Notes: generated by a model from the letters alone, not told the origin. 31,758 bases of DNA from Spirogloea muscicola (GCA_009602725.1 WELB01000003.1:820903-852660); one strand, 5' to 3'; positions 1 through 9,462 are shown, numbered from the stretch's first letter. Made by a program: numbers and translations.

Positions 1-2430
1 CTGGCCGCCGGGCCGCCCCAGGGCTCCTCCGCGGAGCTGGGCGGCCCGGCGGAGGAGCCGAGCTCCATGGCCGGCAGGGAGGCGTCGCCGGCGCAGCGCT
101 ACGACCTCCAGCAGGCCGCGCGGTGGCTGGAGCAGGCGCTGCCCTTCGCGCTCCTACTCCTCATGGTCTTCATCTGGGAGAACGTCCAGGGTTCGAGTCC
201 CCCCCCCCCCCCCCGGTCAATCGCTGTCTGGTTTTTGGGCATCGGTTAGCGGCCTCTACGTGCTAACTCGTGGTTACGGAGCGGGTCAGCTCAGCAGCAG
301 GTTATGTGCATCTGCCAATGTGCCTTGCCCTTGTACTTGGCCACTCAGGCCCTCTAACCCCAACACCCACTCCACCTCTGTCTCGCTGGTTTGACGTCCA
401 GTTGGCGCAGTCATTGTACTTGATAGTGGTCAGAGCATTACAATACTTCTTAGCAACTGGCTGTTGCGCAGACTCAGGGGGTTGCTGGTATGCCTGTCAA
501 GGCATCGAGCCAGATACGTGTCAGGGCTCGTTTAAGCTCAAGTTTGTTAGGTCTTGACAAGTGGTGTTGCTGCTGCACAGGGCTGCTCATTGTTGGGCTG
601 CTCACTGTCGTCCTCGTCAAGCTGGACGGCACGATCAGGAGGCAAGCAGCCTTCAAGGTGAGCCTGCCTTTCCTGGTCCTACTGCATGGCTCCTTGACAG
701 AGCTTCTTCAAGTCTAGCAGCGTGCCTAGCTGCTCACCCCCAAATTTTAAGGTTGTCAGCTGCCTGATGATGGAGGTGGCATTCCTATCCCGCAGAATGA
801 AATGCGCTGTTTTATCTTGGTCATGGTGTCCATTGGCCTCGTCCTCCAAGTCGTCTTCATGTACTGGTGGTTCGCCAGCGAGAAGAGCTTGACACTGTGG
901 AGGCCGCTGCTGCTCCTCCCTGTGCGACACATTCCCAGCTTCTGGCAAGCGCTCTTCATCATCGTTGTCAATGGTAAGGGCATGGGTACTTTGATGCTCT
1001 CTGGTCTTGTGTGAGGGTGGACAAGCTACTGCCTGTCACCTGGCCTCTGAGCTGTCTCTGCCCTGTGACATGCCCATGCTGATCTCTCTTTAACGCATTT
1101 GCCGATGCTCTAGTGCTTTGAGTCCTTGCCAGCAGTGGTATCAGGATGACATTGTGTTAAACATCACCTCACCTCGTCACAGATACGGAGGTACGCTTCG
1201 TGAGCATGGCTCTGAAGTGCCTACTTCTCATCTCATCAAGACGAAAAAGAGGAAAGGCCCTTCGACGCCAGGTGCCCAGCAAATTGTCCAATCTGGCCAA
1301 TGCACCTTCGCACAGCAGTGCCAGCAGATTATTCTAATGTCACTGTGATAACTCATTTGACTTCTGATACTTACTTCGAGCTTTCCAACTATCTTGGGCT
1401 TCCCAGCTCTGCGTCACTTACACCGTTGGTGTGTTTACGCTCCTCGCAGGCTCAGTGGTTATCGCTTGTAGAGTACGCAGCCCTGCTGTACAGAGCCCTG
1501 CTGCCGGCTCCCGTCTGGTACCGCTTCTTCTTGAACGAGGCAAACGGGCACCTCTTCTCCTCTTTGACCACTGGTCTCTACCTCACGTTCAAATTGACTG
1601 CGACGTTCGAGAGGGTGAGCAGCCCACTTGTACATCTGAAGGAAGCACTCACTTGTACTGCTGCTGGTGGTTGTGTGCAAAACAATCTTTGGCTCACAAT
1701 TGCTTTCTGCTCAGGGATAGGGTCTGAAATCCATCACTTGACGTTCTCACACAACACTGAAGACATGTTCTGGGTTTCGACATTGCTTGATCTGTGGTGC
1801 AGAGAAGTCTGTTCTCAGGATTTGTATCGCAGACAAACCTGCTGATACTTGGGCTGCTTGCTGACCAGAATTAAGTTGTTCTGTCGCAGGTGCTCGCGTT
1901 TGTGTCCTCCCTACGAGCCGTCTCTTGCAGAGAGACGCAGTATGGCTCGTACGCGTCAACAGAGGAGGTGAGCAGTCAGCTTGCCCATCTAGAAAAGCTT
2001 GCAGGAGCCTCCCTTGCAAGGAGCTAAGGCGGCAGAAGCCTGCCTAAGACTGTTACTCTGCCAAGGTAGCAAGCGCATCATCGTGCACTTGGCGATGCAG
2101 GTGTCGGCGGCGGGGGACATGTGCACCATATGCCAGGAGAAAATGCACAGCCCCATCTCCCTTGGATGCCATCACGTCTTCTGCGAGGACTGTGTGCTGG
2201 AATGGTGAGAGTCGTGTCCTTCTACTGTCGCTTATGTTGTGATTCTGTGCAGGTCATACTACTAATGAACAGAGGGAACTTGTCGCACTGTACTTATGAG
2301 ATGTCTGCGTTTCCCGCCTGGCAGGTTTGAGAGGGAACGCACGTGCCCACTGTGCCGAGCGGTGGTGAGGACGGCAGGCCTGCGCTCCTTTGGCGATGGG
2401 AGCACTTCACTGCTGGCACAGATCTTCTGA
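1..2430 (+). CDS. RNFT-type RING-finger transmembrane E3 ubiquitin ligase (5' partial)
   Basis: Exons read as 1-190, 581-657, 796-973, 1183-1271, 1450-1614, 1890-1967, 2101-2204 and 2325-2430 (TGA at 2428). All junctions are GT-AG and the frame holds for 328 codons. The reading frame is open at base 1, so the N-terminus lies outside the window; the ATG at 67 is internal or an alternative start. Several hydrophobic segments are visible: [11 protein letters not shown] in exon 1, [13 protein letters not shown] in exon 2, [19 protein letters not shown] in exon 3, and one around [11 protein letters not shown] in exon 5. A C3HC4 RING follows: CTIC, then C-x-H-x2-C-x2-C around [10 protein letters not shown], then CPLC in the last exon. 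The order (membrane segments, [36 protein letters not shown] tail) is that of the RNFT1/RNFT2 family and its plant homologues, which are membrane-anchored E3 ligases of the endomembrane system. All RING ligands are present. The substrate cannot be inferred. Confidence 0.93.
190..214 (+). repeat. Pol III B-box-like motif plus C16 homopolymer at the exon 1/intron 1 border
   Basis: Bases 190-200 read GGTTCGAGTCC, an exact fit to the tRNA B-box consensus GGTTCGANTCC, and run directly into sixteen C residues (199-214). No tRNA 5' half is visible upstream because that sequence is coding exon. It may be the remnant of a tRNA-derived insertion that now forms the start of the intron, or chance. Confidence 0.4.
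240..289 (+). mobile_element. Short relic of a non-LTR retrotransposon C-terminus in the RING gene intron 1
   Basis: This 50 bp stretch matches the reverse complement of 12722-12771 at 40 of 50 positions without gaps. Its translation (…[12 protein letters not shown]) matches the terminal SDLxxLTRGY-stop peptide of the retrotransposon copies at 6496-11774, with the stop replaced by GGA. The conserved bases centre on ACTCGTGGTTAC and GAGCGGGTCA. It is too short and decayed to show target-site duplications. Confidence 0.5.
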
Positions 2431-3506
2431 CAGCCCCCTACCGCACCTCCTTTTTCCCTCCAATTCTTTACATATTTCTCTGTGAGCCCTTTGCTGTGGT
2501 CCTTATGAAGTTCAAGCTTGTGCTCCTCATGGTGCTCCAGAGCATTTTCAGCAACTTGTACAAAGTCCGTCAATACAAAGTCCACAGTAATTGTGGACCT
2601 TCGCCTTGCATGACAACAACGCCTACTGCGGTTGGTTGACATTAGTAAAAGGTTGGCATGGACCGTCCATCCTGCAAGACCTTCGCTTTCATACAGGGTG
2701 CGCCGTTGGAGTACTTGCCTGTACTGTTGCAGCAGGCACCGCTATTTTCTGCACGTCCCTAGCACAAGCTGCAGAGGCACGTAAGTGCTGGGTGACCAAG
2801 CCGAGGGGTAAGCGCATGGGCAGGGGCCGTTCCGATGCTGTCTGGATAAGCAGTCAGGAGACAGTGAACTGGCTTCTTGGTTACTGCCTTGATGGCTTGA
2901 GACGACTTAGAACAGCTTCAGTCGGTCACATTGCGCCCGCCTGCCTGACATATGAGAAGGCTTGGCAGGGGTTGTCTGTGTTTGCACCTTGAGAGATGCC
3001 CTCCACTTATTACTACTTATCTCGAGTGGTACTGCACCTTGCACCAATTTGCCAGCACAGAGAGGTTTACAACAGCAGAACATAATACTGCAGCTGAAGT
3101 ACGAGGAATGTGCCAGACTTCTTGCAGAGCCTGAATATCTTTGAGGAGTCTTGCAGAGATGAATTGTCCTTGACAGAGGCCAAGGCCAATGTGTCCTGCT
3201 CAGTCCAGGAGCAAGGGCGTGTTGGTGGGACAAGGCGCAGGCATGTAGCCGGCACCATTCACCCACTTCAGCTGGATCTGCAAACTTAAGTGGCAGTTGA
3301 CAACACAACAGGTCTCTTTGTTGTGTTGTCATATGGAATGGTAAGAGGCCGAAGCTCACAGCAGGGCCAGCTGCCTAAGGGTTGCAGCTGCCTCGGCCAC
3401 TCATGATTGCAAATCTACCAGCAAGCCTGTGACCCAAACTCTGTACCAACTTCCCCTTCTGCCAGCTGTACCCTGAATGTGCTGCAACAATGGCACTCAT
3501 GGGTGC
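2431..3506. other. Convergent intergenic/3' UTR spacer between the RING and GME genes
   Basis: No convincing exon was found on either strand. It should contain the 3' UTRs of the two convergent genes. The only structures seen are the hairpin at 3298-3331 and a weak inverted repeat GTCCACA/TGTGGAC near 2580-2600. Confidence 0.5.
3298..3331. repeat. Perfect 13 bp inverted repeat with 8 nt loop
   Basis: The left arm TGACAACACAACA (3298-3310) and right arm TGTTGTGTTGTCA (3319-3331) are exact reverse complements separated by GGTCTCTT. It lies about 180 bp past the GME stop codon, between two convergent genes, so it could fold in the 3' UTR of either transcript. Function unknown. Confidence 0.8.
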
Positions 3507-5935
3507 TCAGAAGTTCTCCTTGCCATCGGCTGCCCGGAGTGAGCCAAGGGACACAGGGGCTGAGGTGCCAACAATCTTGGAGGTTGCGAGGGTGGCTGTG
3601 TCCAGACCAGCGGCCGCCTCCTTCTCCAGCTGCCCCTTGATCCAGAAGTAAGTGATCTGGAGGCCATCCTGTAAAAGGAAGATATATAGAACAGAGATAA
3701 GTGAAAGTCACTGTTGCTTGATATAGGCACTGGTGGGGGCCTCAGCATTGACATCCCATTTGCCAAATTGGCTACAGATTAGGACTTGCTGCGCCTTGTC
3801 AGCGCTCTTGTTTCTGAGTAACAGATGACATCTGTGAATTAAATACAATGGATGACTGCCTGTCATAGCCATGGGCCATGTGAGGCACAGACTTACCTTT
3901 CGCATGATATACAAGATACTATTTAGGAACAACTAGCTCAAAGTTGCCCCCTTAACTTGGATAGCCTTGAGTGAGTGCCACTCTCACTAAGAACCAGAAA
4001 CCTTAGCATGAACACCAAGAGTGCTCTAGAGAAGCACACGAGGGCAGTAGAGGAGTGGGGCGTACGCGCAGCCTCATTGAAGGGGCCCAGCCGAGCTTCT
4101 CCTTGATAAGTGTGTTGTCAGAGTTGCGGCCACGGACACCCTCTGGGCCAGGGATATGCTTGATGGGAAGATTTTTGGACTCAAAGCTCAGGACAATCTC
4201 CGCCATCTGGTTCATGCTCACCATCTCATCAGATCCAATATTCACGGGCTCCCTGAAATCGGACTTGGTCAACCTGGACCAACATTGAACCCCAACATCA
4301 ATCTTGAGCGTTGGACAACCAGAGCCAAAGTCAGCAATGTTGCAACAGCAGCAGTGACATATGCATACACACAGTATAAGCAGGCTGATCTCAGGTCATT
4401 GATGGGAATTGCGCTGGCAATCGCCTTGAGGTGAGTACCTGAGGACACCTTCCACACACTCATCAATGAAGGTGAACGACCGCGTCTGCATGCCGTCGCC
4501 CCACATCTCAAAGTGCTCCGGGGAAGTCAAGGCCTTGCGGCAGAAGGCAGCGGGAGCCTTTTCGCGCCCACCTACAAGATTCAGCAGCCGTTCATTACAC
4601 TCTTGGCGTGATCAGCACAATTCCAGTAGTCTGAGCTATAACACTCCCATGGCTTTGAAACAACATCTTTGAACTCTAACCTACAAACCCTCACTTTGTG
4701 GGAATTGCCTCTCCAATGCCTTTCAGTTACCCTCTGTGTGCAAGAAAGTAGAATTGCACATCGCTATCGAGAGAGCAGTGCTGATGATACCCTTCCATGT
4801 GCCGAAGGGGCCGTAGATGTTGTGGAAGCGTCCAATTCGGCACTCGACGCCGAAGTCCTTGGTGTAGTGCTTGCAGAGCTCCTCGGTCGCCAGCTTCTCC
4901 AGCCCATACGCATCTTGGGGCTGGCGTGGAGCAAGATAGAGAAAATGTCAATCACCAGGCCTTTCATGTCTTAGCAGTTGACACCAACAAGATATTGCTC
5001 AATTTGGTGAGCAGAGATGTCCAGCTTAGACAGAAGCTCAGTGCGAGCAGCAAATTCTGCGTAGCAATTGACAGCTGAGTGCAGTAAAGCAAGCAATGGT
5101 GGCAGTCCTTGCCACTTAGCAACCTGCCAGAGTCTCCAACAAACAGCGATTGTGAATTCTACCACCAATTACAGCTTCTAGAGACAATTAGCTGGCCACA
5201 CTCTCCCATTCCTATCGATCACCACCTGCTGTCAATGAATCTGGTCAACAGGGATCCAACTTCTACACGTGATCAAGAGCTGCTCACCTCAGCTGGCCAC
5301 GCGTCGGACTCCTTCAGGGCGACAATGTCCGTCTCCAGCTGCTTGAACTCGGGGTAGATGCAGGCGCTGGAGGCGTAGAAGAACCTGGACAGATAGCAGA
5401 TCCACTGATCAGCTGGAGTCTGCATTGCGGCGGTGCTACATCAAGGATCGGCAGATCAGGTGCGGGAGAGAGTGGCTGTGTATGGGCAGGAGGTAGGAGA
5501 AGCAGGAGTGTAGGAGATTGGCGTGCCGGACCTCTTGACGCCGTTGAGGCGGGCGGCCTCGAGCATGTTGAAGCTGATCATGGTGTTGTTGTACATGATG
5601 ACGGAGTGGTTGGACTGGATGAAGCCCATGCCGCCCATGTCGGCGGCGAGGTTGAAGACGTGCTCCACGCCGTCGGTGACCTTGAGGCAGTTGTCCATGA
5701 CGCGCAGGTCGACGAGGTGGAACTCGTCGCAGAACATGTCCTCCGTCATGTGCTCGTTCTTCTTCCAGTCGGACGCGATGACGTAATGGCCCTCGGTCTT
5801 GAGGCGGCGCGCGATGTGCGACGCGATGAAGCCGCCCGCGCCCGTCACCGAGATGCGCAGCTTGCCGTCGGGCCAGTACGGCTCCCGCTGCAGATCCGTG
5901 GCCGTGAAGGCGTTCGGGTCGGCGGCGGCGGCCAT
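3507..5935 (-). CDS. GME: GDP-mannose 3,5-epimerase
   Basis: Minus-strand exons: 5935-5532, 5384-5288, 4920-4791, 4571-4439, 4273-4066 and 3668-3507, giving 377 residues, the length of the Arabidopsis enzyme as I recall it. It converts GDP-D-mannose to GDP-L-galactose (and GDP-L-gulose) in the cytosol, feeding ascorbate synthesis by the L-galactose route and wall polysaccharides. The extended-SDR fold is visible: the NAD-binding VTGAGGFIASHIARRL near residue 30; the active-site region FFYASSACIYPEF with the conserved Cys; the DAYGLEKLATEE YxxxK pair; the RFHNIYGPFGTWK segment; REKAPAAFCRKA with the conserved Lys; and the C-terminal SLGSLRAADGK signature. No expected catalytic residue is missing. 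The start ATG at 5935 precedes MAAAADPNAFTATDLQREPYW. Intron 1 uses an uncommon GTCCGG donor. Upstream sequence is CGG-rich. Confidence 0.97.
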
Positions 5936-6317
5936 GGCGGCGGCGGCGGCGAGCGGCGGCGGCGGTGCGGTGGCGGCGGCGATCAGATCGGGTGGGGGGT
6001 TTGTTGAATTTATTGATCATACCAACCCCGGTCGCTCTCGGTCTGAGCGGGTCGGCGGGGGCGTGATCAAGTCGGTGGGGAAATGCGGCCCTCTCCCCTC
6101 CCCACCGAACTCCCGATCGTCGGGCGGGCCGAGGCCTGGTCGGTCCGTCGGGCGCCCGACGGTCTCGGCCGCCTCCCGGGGCGGTGGAGCGCCTTCGCGT
6201 CGCTGATGTGAACGCGGCCAGCCCCGGCGGGAGACGACGTGGACGCCAGCGTGGCAGGAGATACCAGCAAACCGGGCTTTGCTGATGGTGAACAGCGGCC
6301 AGCATCGTGCAGGGATA
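5936..6317 (-). promoter_or_regulatory. GC-rich 5' UTR/promoter region of GME
   Basis: Immediately upstream of the GME start is an imperfect CGG-trinucleotide tract (about 5931-5990), then 300 bp of GC-rich sequence before the first retrotransposon copy begins near 6318. The promoter must lie here or within the element remnants. No TATA box or other defined site was recognised. The arginine- and proline-rich open frames on both strands look like composition artefacts. Confidence 0.4.
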
Positions 6318-6806
6318 GTGCGCGCTCATTGAGAAGAGGGGCTGGCAAAAGAAGAAGTGGCACTCCAGATGGGGGCAAGGGCTGTGATAAGCCCGCCCAA
6401 AAAGAATTGACAAGGGTTCGGAGGGGCCGACAAGCGTTTAGCAGCTACAGAGGGGCCTGAAGACGTCATGTCAGCACAGGGGGAGGATGGATCACTCAGT
6501 AGTTAGGAGTGAGGAGCCGCAGATCCGACAGACTAGCTGCCAGAAAACCATCCCCCTCCCGAAAGCCAGAGGCCGCAGCGAGAGCACGGCCAGCACGTAG
6601 ATGTAAAGCATGGGCCATGGACCGCTGGAGGGACACTGACAATCTCATCCGGTATACCTGAGCCCACGAGCCAGCTGCGTTGAAGTCAGCCGGCTCGCCG
6701 CGCCTGCGGGACACAGCCCGCCGCGCAAGCCGGGCCAGCAGGTCGAGCCACTGGGACCCGAGAGCCCCGTGCACGTCCACCGCCAAGGGGACGAACTCAT
6801 CTGTAC
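6318..6806 (-). mobile_element. Truncated non-LTR retrotransposon copy A (C-terminal codons plus 3' UTR)
   Basis: On the minus strand 6805-6496 encodes DEFVPLAVDVHGALGSQWL…FNAAGSWAQVYRMRL…SLQRSMAHALHLRAG…SDLRLLTPNY-stop. It aligns end to end with copy B (7646-7353) and the C-terminus of the long plus-strand copy. The 3' UTR follows to about 6318 and keeps half of the stem-loop (GGGGCTGGC near 6338-6347) and a decayed terminus. The copy has no RT or endonuclease sequence. Its upstream side abuts another element's 3' UTR in the same orientation (6895-6807), so it was inserted into, or recombined with, an older copy. Confidence 0.85.
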
Positions 6807-7110
6807 AGTAGGCAAAGCCAGCCCAAAAGAAAGAGGTGCCGAAAAAGAAGTACGCTACCAAACACGACAACATACTAGGGAGTCTCGGCGGAGCGCCTCC
6901 TTCCCCGCATCGAGCTATTCTGACCTGCTGTTGCTCACTCGTGGGTATTGAGCTTCCCTAGTGTGATGTTGTATTTGGTAGAGTAGTCCTTCTTTGGCAT
7001 CTCTTTCTTTGGCTTTGGACATTGTCCATTCTGTTTGGGCTGGCTTTGCCAGCCCTTCTTCTCTATGGGCGAGCCCTTTCTAGGGAAGCTCAGTACCCGC
7101 GAGCGTGTGG
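6807..7110. mobile_element. Cluster of inverted retrotransposon 3'-end fragments
   Basis: Three pieces of the same 3' end lie back to back. Bases 6895-6807 (minus) carry the early 3' UTR. Bases 6905-7080 (plus) carry the last codons (SYSDLLLLTRGY-stop, stop near 6950), the 3' UTR, the GGGCTGG-CTTTG-CCAGCCC stem-loop (7037-7055) and the terminus GGGCGAGCCCTTTCT. Bases 7107-7081 (minus) again carry the CGCGGGTACTGAGCTTCCCTAG codon/UTR junction, making an inverted repeat with 6940-6966. The pattern resembles twin priming or repeated nested insertion. Confidence 0.75.
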
Positions 7111-7129
7111 CAGCAACGAAGTCTATCGG

Positions 7130-7230
7130 GGAGATGGACTTTCCAGTGGAGAGCTATGGCTGGGATTGGCCAGCCCAAAGGTGGCAAGGGCTGTGAGAAG
7201 CGAGCCCGAAAAGAAAGTGACAGAGAAAAG
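7130..7230 (-). mobile_element. Retrotransposon 3' UTR fragment C, host of insertion B
   Basis: The segment contains a GGCTGG/CCAGCC stem-loop (about 7160-7177) and the block GGCAAGGGCTGTGAgaAGC… that also occurs in copy A near 6375 and, inverted, at 9438-9462. It is interrupted at 7230 by copy B and continues after 7680 in the inverted-repeat arm. Confidence 0.65.
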
Positions 7231-7685
7231 AAGAAAGTGCTCGCCCATTGAGAATAGGGGCTGGAACAACCAGCCCGAAAAAGAATGAACAGAGTACGAG
7301 AAGGGGGCCAGGGGAAGCGCTAAGTAACAGAAACAAAGCTGCTACGAGACACTCAGTAACCCCTGCTAAGCAGCCGCAGATCAGAGATGCTGGGCTCCTG
7401 GAAGTGGGTCCCCTGGCCAGAGCCAGAGGCAGCAGCGAGGGCTCTGCCGGCACGAAGGTGCAGCGCCCGGGCCATGGACCTCTGCAGCGAGACGGCCAGG
7501 CGCATTCGATACACTTGCGCCAGCGACCCGGCTGCAGGGAAGTCAACCGGCTCCCCATGGAAGCGCCGGGCGATGGTGTGGCGGGCGAGCTGGGTGAGCA
7601 GCTCGAGCCACCGAGCGCCCAGCGCCCCATGTGTGTCGATGGCCAACGGGAAGAACTCGTCTTCCCGCGGATGATCCGCGAAAAG
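7225..7685. repeat. 6 bp target-site duplication around copy B
   Basis: GAAAAG at 7225-7230 and again at 7680-7685. The uninterrupted sequence in the inverted arm (9415-9420 and flanks) has one copy only, which proves the direction of change. Confidence 0.85.
7231..7679 (-). mobile_element. Truncated non-LTR retrotransposon copy B with target-site duplication
   Basis: A 449 bp minus-strand insertion flanked by GAAAAG (7225-7230 and 7680-7685). The empty site is preserved in the other inverted-repeat arm at 9415-9420 (CTTTTC on the plus strand). It encodes DHPREDEFFPLAIDTHGALG…FPAAGSLAQVYRMRLAVSLQ…HLRAGRALAAASG…SDLRLLSRGY-stop (frame closed at 7353), followed by the 3' UTR with GGGCTGG-AACAA-CCAGCCC (7258-7276, plus-strand reading). 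Its 3' terminus on the minus strand is CGAGCACTTTCTT, with no poly(A). RT and endonuclease are absent, which is expected for a 5'-truncated product of target-primed reverse transcription. Confidence 0.9.
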
Positions 7686-7794
7686 AGGAGTGAGCTTTTG
7701 GGAGTTGCTCCAGGCGAAACACTTTGTGCGAGACGGTCAGGGCGCTGCGTCCCAGGATCAGGCTGAGGCGGCAGCCCCGCGCCGCGCCTCCGGC

Positions 7795-8075
7795 CCCAGC
7801 GCCGCCCTCGCCGCTCTCCATCGCCCTCGCCACCTCCTGCGTCCTCCGCACCGCCTTCATCGCCCCGCCCATCCCCGCCGCCGCCGCCACCACCGCCTGC
7901 GGAGTCCGAGGGCGTGCGGTGCCCCCGCTGTCGGAAGAACTGCAAGAATGCCCATGATCTCGCGATTCATGCGCACTCCTGCTTGAAGCGCGCCGGCCTC
8001 GCCGACGCGGCGCCTGCTGTGGCAGTCGCAGCGATGGCGGTGGCGGCGGCGGCGGCGACGGCGGTGGGGTCGGCG
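7795..8075 (+). pseudogene. Proline-rich plus CCHC zinc-finger coding fragment (ZF1), left-arm copy
   Basis: One plus-strand frame reads a Pro/Ser-rich segment (…SPPPASSAPPSSPRPSPPPP) and then a C-x2-C-x12-H-x3-C zinc finger starting VRCPRCRKNC and ending HAHSC (about 7917-7982), followed by an alanine run. Many RLE-type non-LTR elements carry N-terminal zinc fingers of this kind, so I read it as a detached 5' ORF piece. There is no host start codon context and the frame closes soon after. The same frame exists on the minus strand at 9186-9115 in the other arm. Confidence 0.6.
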
Positions 8076-8081
8076 GCCCTG

Positions 8082-8510
8082 TGTCCAGCCACTGCCAGTG
8101 CTGAGGGGTGGGCGGGGACGGCACGAGGGAACTGGCCTGCCTGTTCTGCCCCGGCGGCCACCTGCAGCCGCTGCGCCCCGCGCCTTCTCCGCACGGTTGT
8201 TGTTGCACGCACAGGCTCGCTCATGGTTGGTCCGGCCTGACCACGTGGTATAGGTCTTCTGGCAGTATTGGCACCGCAGTGGTTCGGGGGAGGGTGGGGG
8301 CGACGGCGGTGGCGCTGGCTCGCTCGGCGAGGGTGGAGGCGGCGGCGACGGGGGCGGCGCCGATGGCGCCGACCGCGGGGGGCAGGGCGGCTCGAGAGGC
8401 GGGCTAATGGATGGCTGAGGAGGCGGGAGCTCAGACGGGGGAAGCGGCGGCGAGGTCGAGGCGGGTGGCTGGCTCAGCGGAGGTGGGCTCTGGGGTGGCG
8501 GTAGCGACAA
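8082..8510 (-). pseudogene. Proline-rich plus second CCHC zinc-finger fragment (ZF2)
   Basis: An ATG at 8510 (minus) opens MSLPPPQSPPPLSQPP and a long Pro/Ser-rich run, then a C-x2-C-x12-H-x3-C finger beginning LRCQYCQKTY and ending NHERAC (about 8240-8175). Spacing and the preceding proline run match ZF1, so they are probably paralogous modules of one protein. The segment exists only in the left arm; the right arm lacks it. It is bounded by ~70 bp direct repeats (8013-8081 and 8499-8567). Confidence 0.55.
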
Positions 8511-9062
8511 CGGCGGCGATGGCAGTGACGGCGGCGGCGGCGACGGCGTGGGGACGGCGGCCCTGTTGCCACGGGAGGCACACTCACAGGGATTTGAGGG
8601 GCAGCATCACGCTCGGGGGACAAGGCACCCTGCGGAGTGACCGGGTTCACGTCGGGGGCCCATCATATCTCGAGGGCTGAGTCGATAAAGCAGGCGCCGC
8701 TTGGGCGGGAGGCGATATATGCTCCTCCGCGGCATGCTCCTGAGCAGGGACGGCAGGCGAGGCCGGCGCGGCTTGCGGCCCCATCGTCTCTGTCCAGGCC
8801 GGCCCTGCTCAGGAGCGTGACGCGGAGGAGCATATATCGCCTCCCGCCCAAGAGACGCGTTGGGCACCTGCTTTATCGACTCAGCCCTCGAGATATGATG
8901 CCCTCGACATTGATGGGTCCCCTTGAGGTGAACACGGTCACTCCGCAGGGTGCCTTGTCCCACCGTGTCGAGCGTGATGCTGCCCCTCATATCCCTGTGA
9001 GTGTGCCTCCCGTGGCAACAGGGCCGCCGACCCCACCGCCGTCGCCGCCGCCGCCGCCACCG
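8499..9062. repeat. Large near-palindrome (about 255 bp arms, 50 bp centre)
   Basis: 8499-8750 is an imperfect reverse complement of about 8803-9062. Matching landmarks include GTTGCCACGGGAGGCACACT / AGTGTGCCTCCCGTGGCAAC, GGCGATATATGCTCCTCCGC / GCGGAGGAGCATATATCGCC, and CTCGAGATATGAT with its partner. The spacer lies near 8751-8802. Small indels distinguish the arms, so it is not a recent perfect duplication. The right arm continues outward as the partner of 7183-8081. Confidence 0.9.
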
Positions 9063-9462
9063 CCATCGCTGCGACTGCCACAGCAGGCGCCGCGTCGGCG
9101 AGGCCGGCGCGCTTCAAGCAGGAGTGCGCATGAATCGCGAGATCATGGGCATTCTTGCAGTTCTTCCGACAGCGGGGGCACCGCACGCCCTCGGACTCCG
9201 CAGGCGGTGGTGGCGGCGGCGGCGGGGATGGGCGGGGCGATGAAGGCGGTGCGGAGGACGCAGGAGGTGGCGAGGGCGATGGAGAGCGGCGAGGGCGGCG
9301 CTGGGGCCGGAGGCGCGGCGCGGGGCTGCCGCCTCAGCCTGATCCTGGGACGCAGCGCCCTGACCGTCTCGCACAAAGTGTTTCGCCTGGAGCAACTCCC
9401 AAAAGCTCACTCCTCTTTTCTCTGTCACTTTCTTTTCGGGCTCGCTTCTCACAGCCCTTGCC
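9019..9462. repeat. Right arm of long inverted repeat (uninterrupted)
   Basis: Reverse complement of the left arm (7183-7230 joined to 7680-8081). The zinc finger ZF1 is encoded on the minus strand (9186-9115). This arm lacks insertion B and therefore records the pre-insertion sequence. Confidence 0.92.

Larger units (their letters stand above)
7183..8081. repeat. Left arm of long inverted repeat
   Basis: After removal of insertion B (7231-7679), about 450 bp here is nearly identical to the reverse complement of 9019-9462. It includes the CPRC zinc-finger coding stretch, the tract around TTTTGGGAGTTGCTCC and the terminal GGCAAGGGCTGTGAGAAG. Confidence 0.92.

Noticed and set aside
190-214. 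A tRNA gene at the RING exon 1/intron 1 border
   Set aside because: Only a B-box-like motif exists; the upstream sequence is coding and no cloverleaf can be drawn.
5436-6413. 325-codon minus-strand open frame overlapping GME exon 1
   Set aside because: It is the wrong frame of the GME exon and its GC-rich upstream region; the Arg/His-rich translation is a composition artefact.
7183-9462. CRISPR array or phage-like island in the repetitive block
   Set aside because: The repeats are long inverted copies and retrotransposon ends, not short regular direct repeats with spacers, and the host is eukaryotic.
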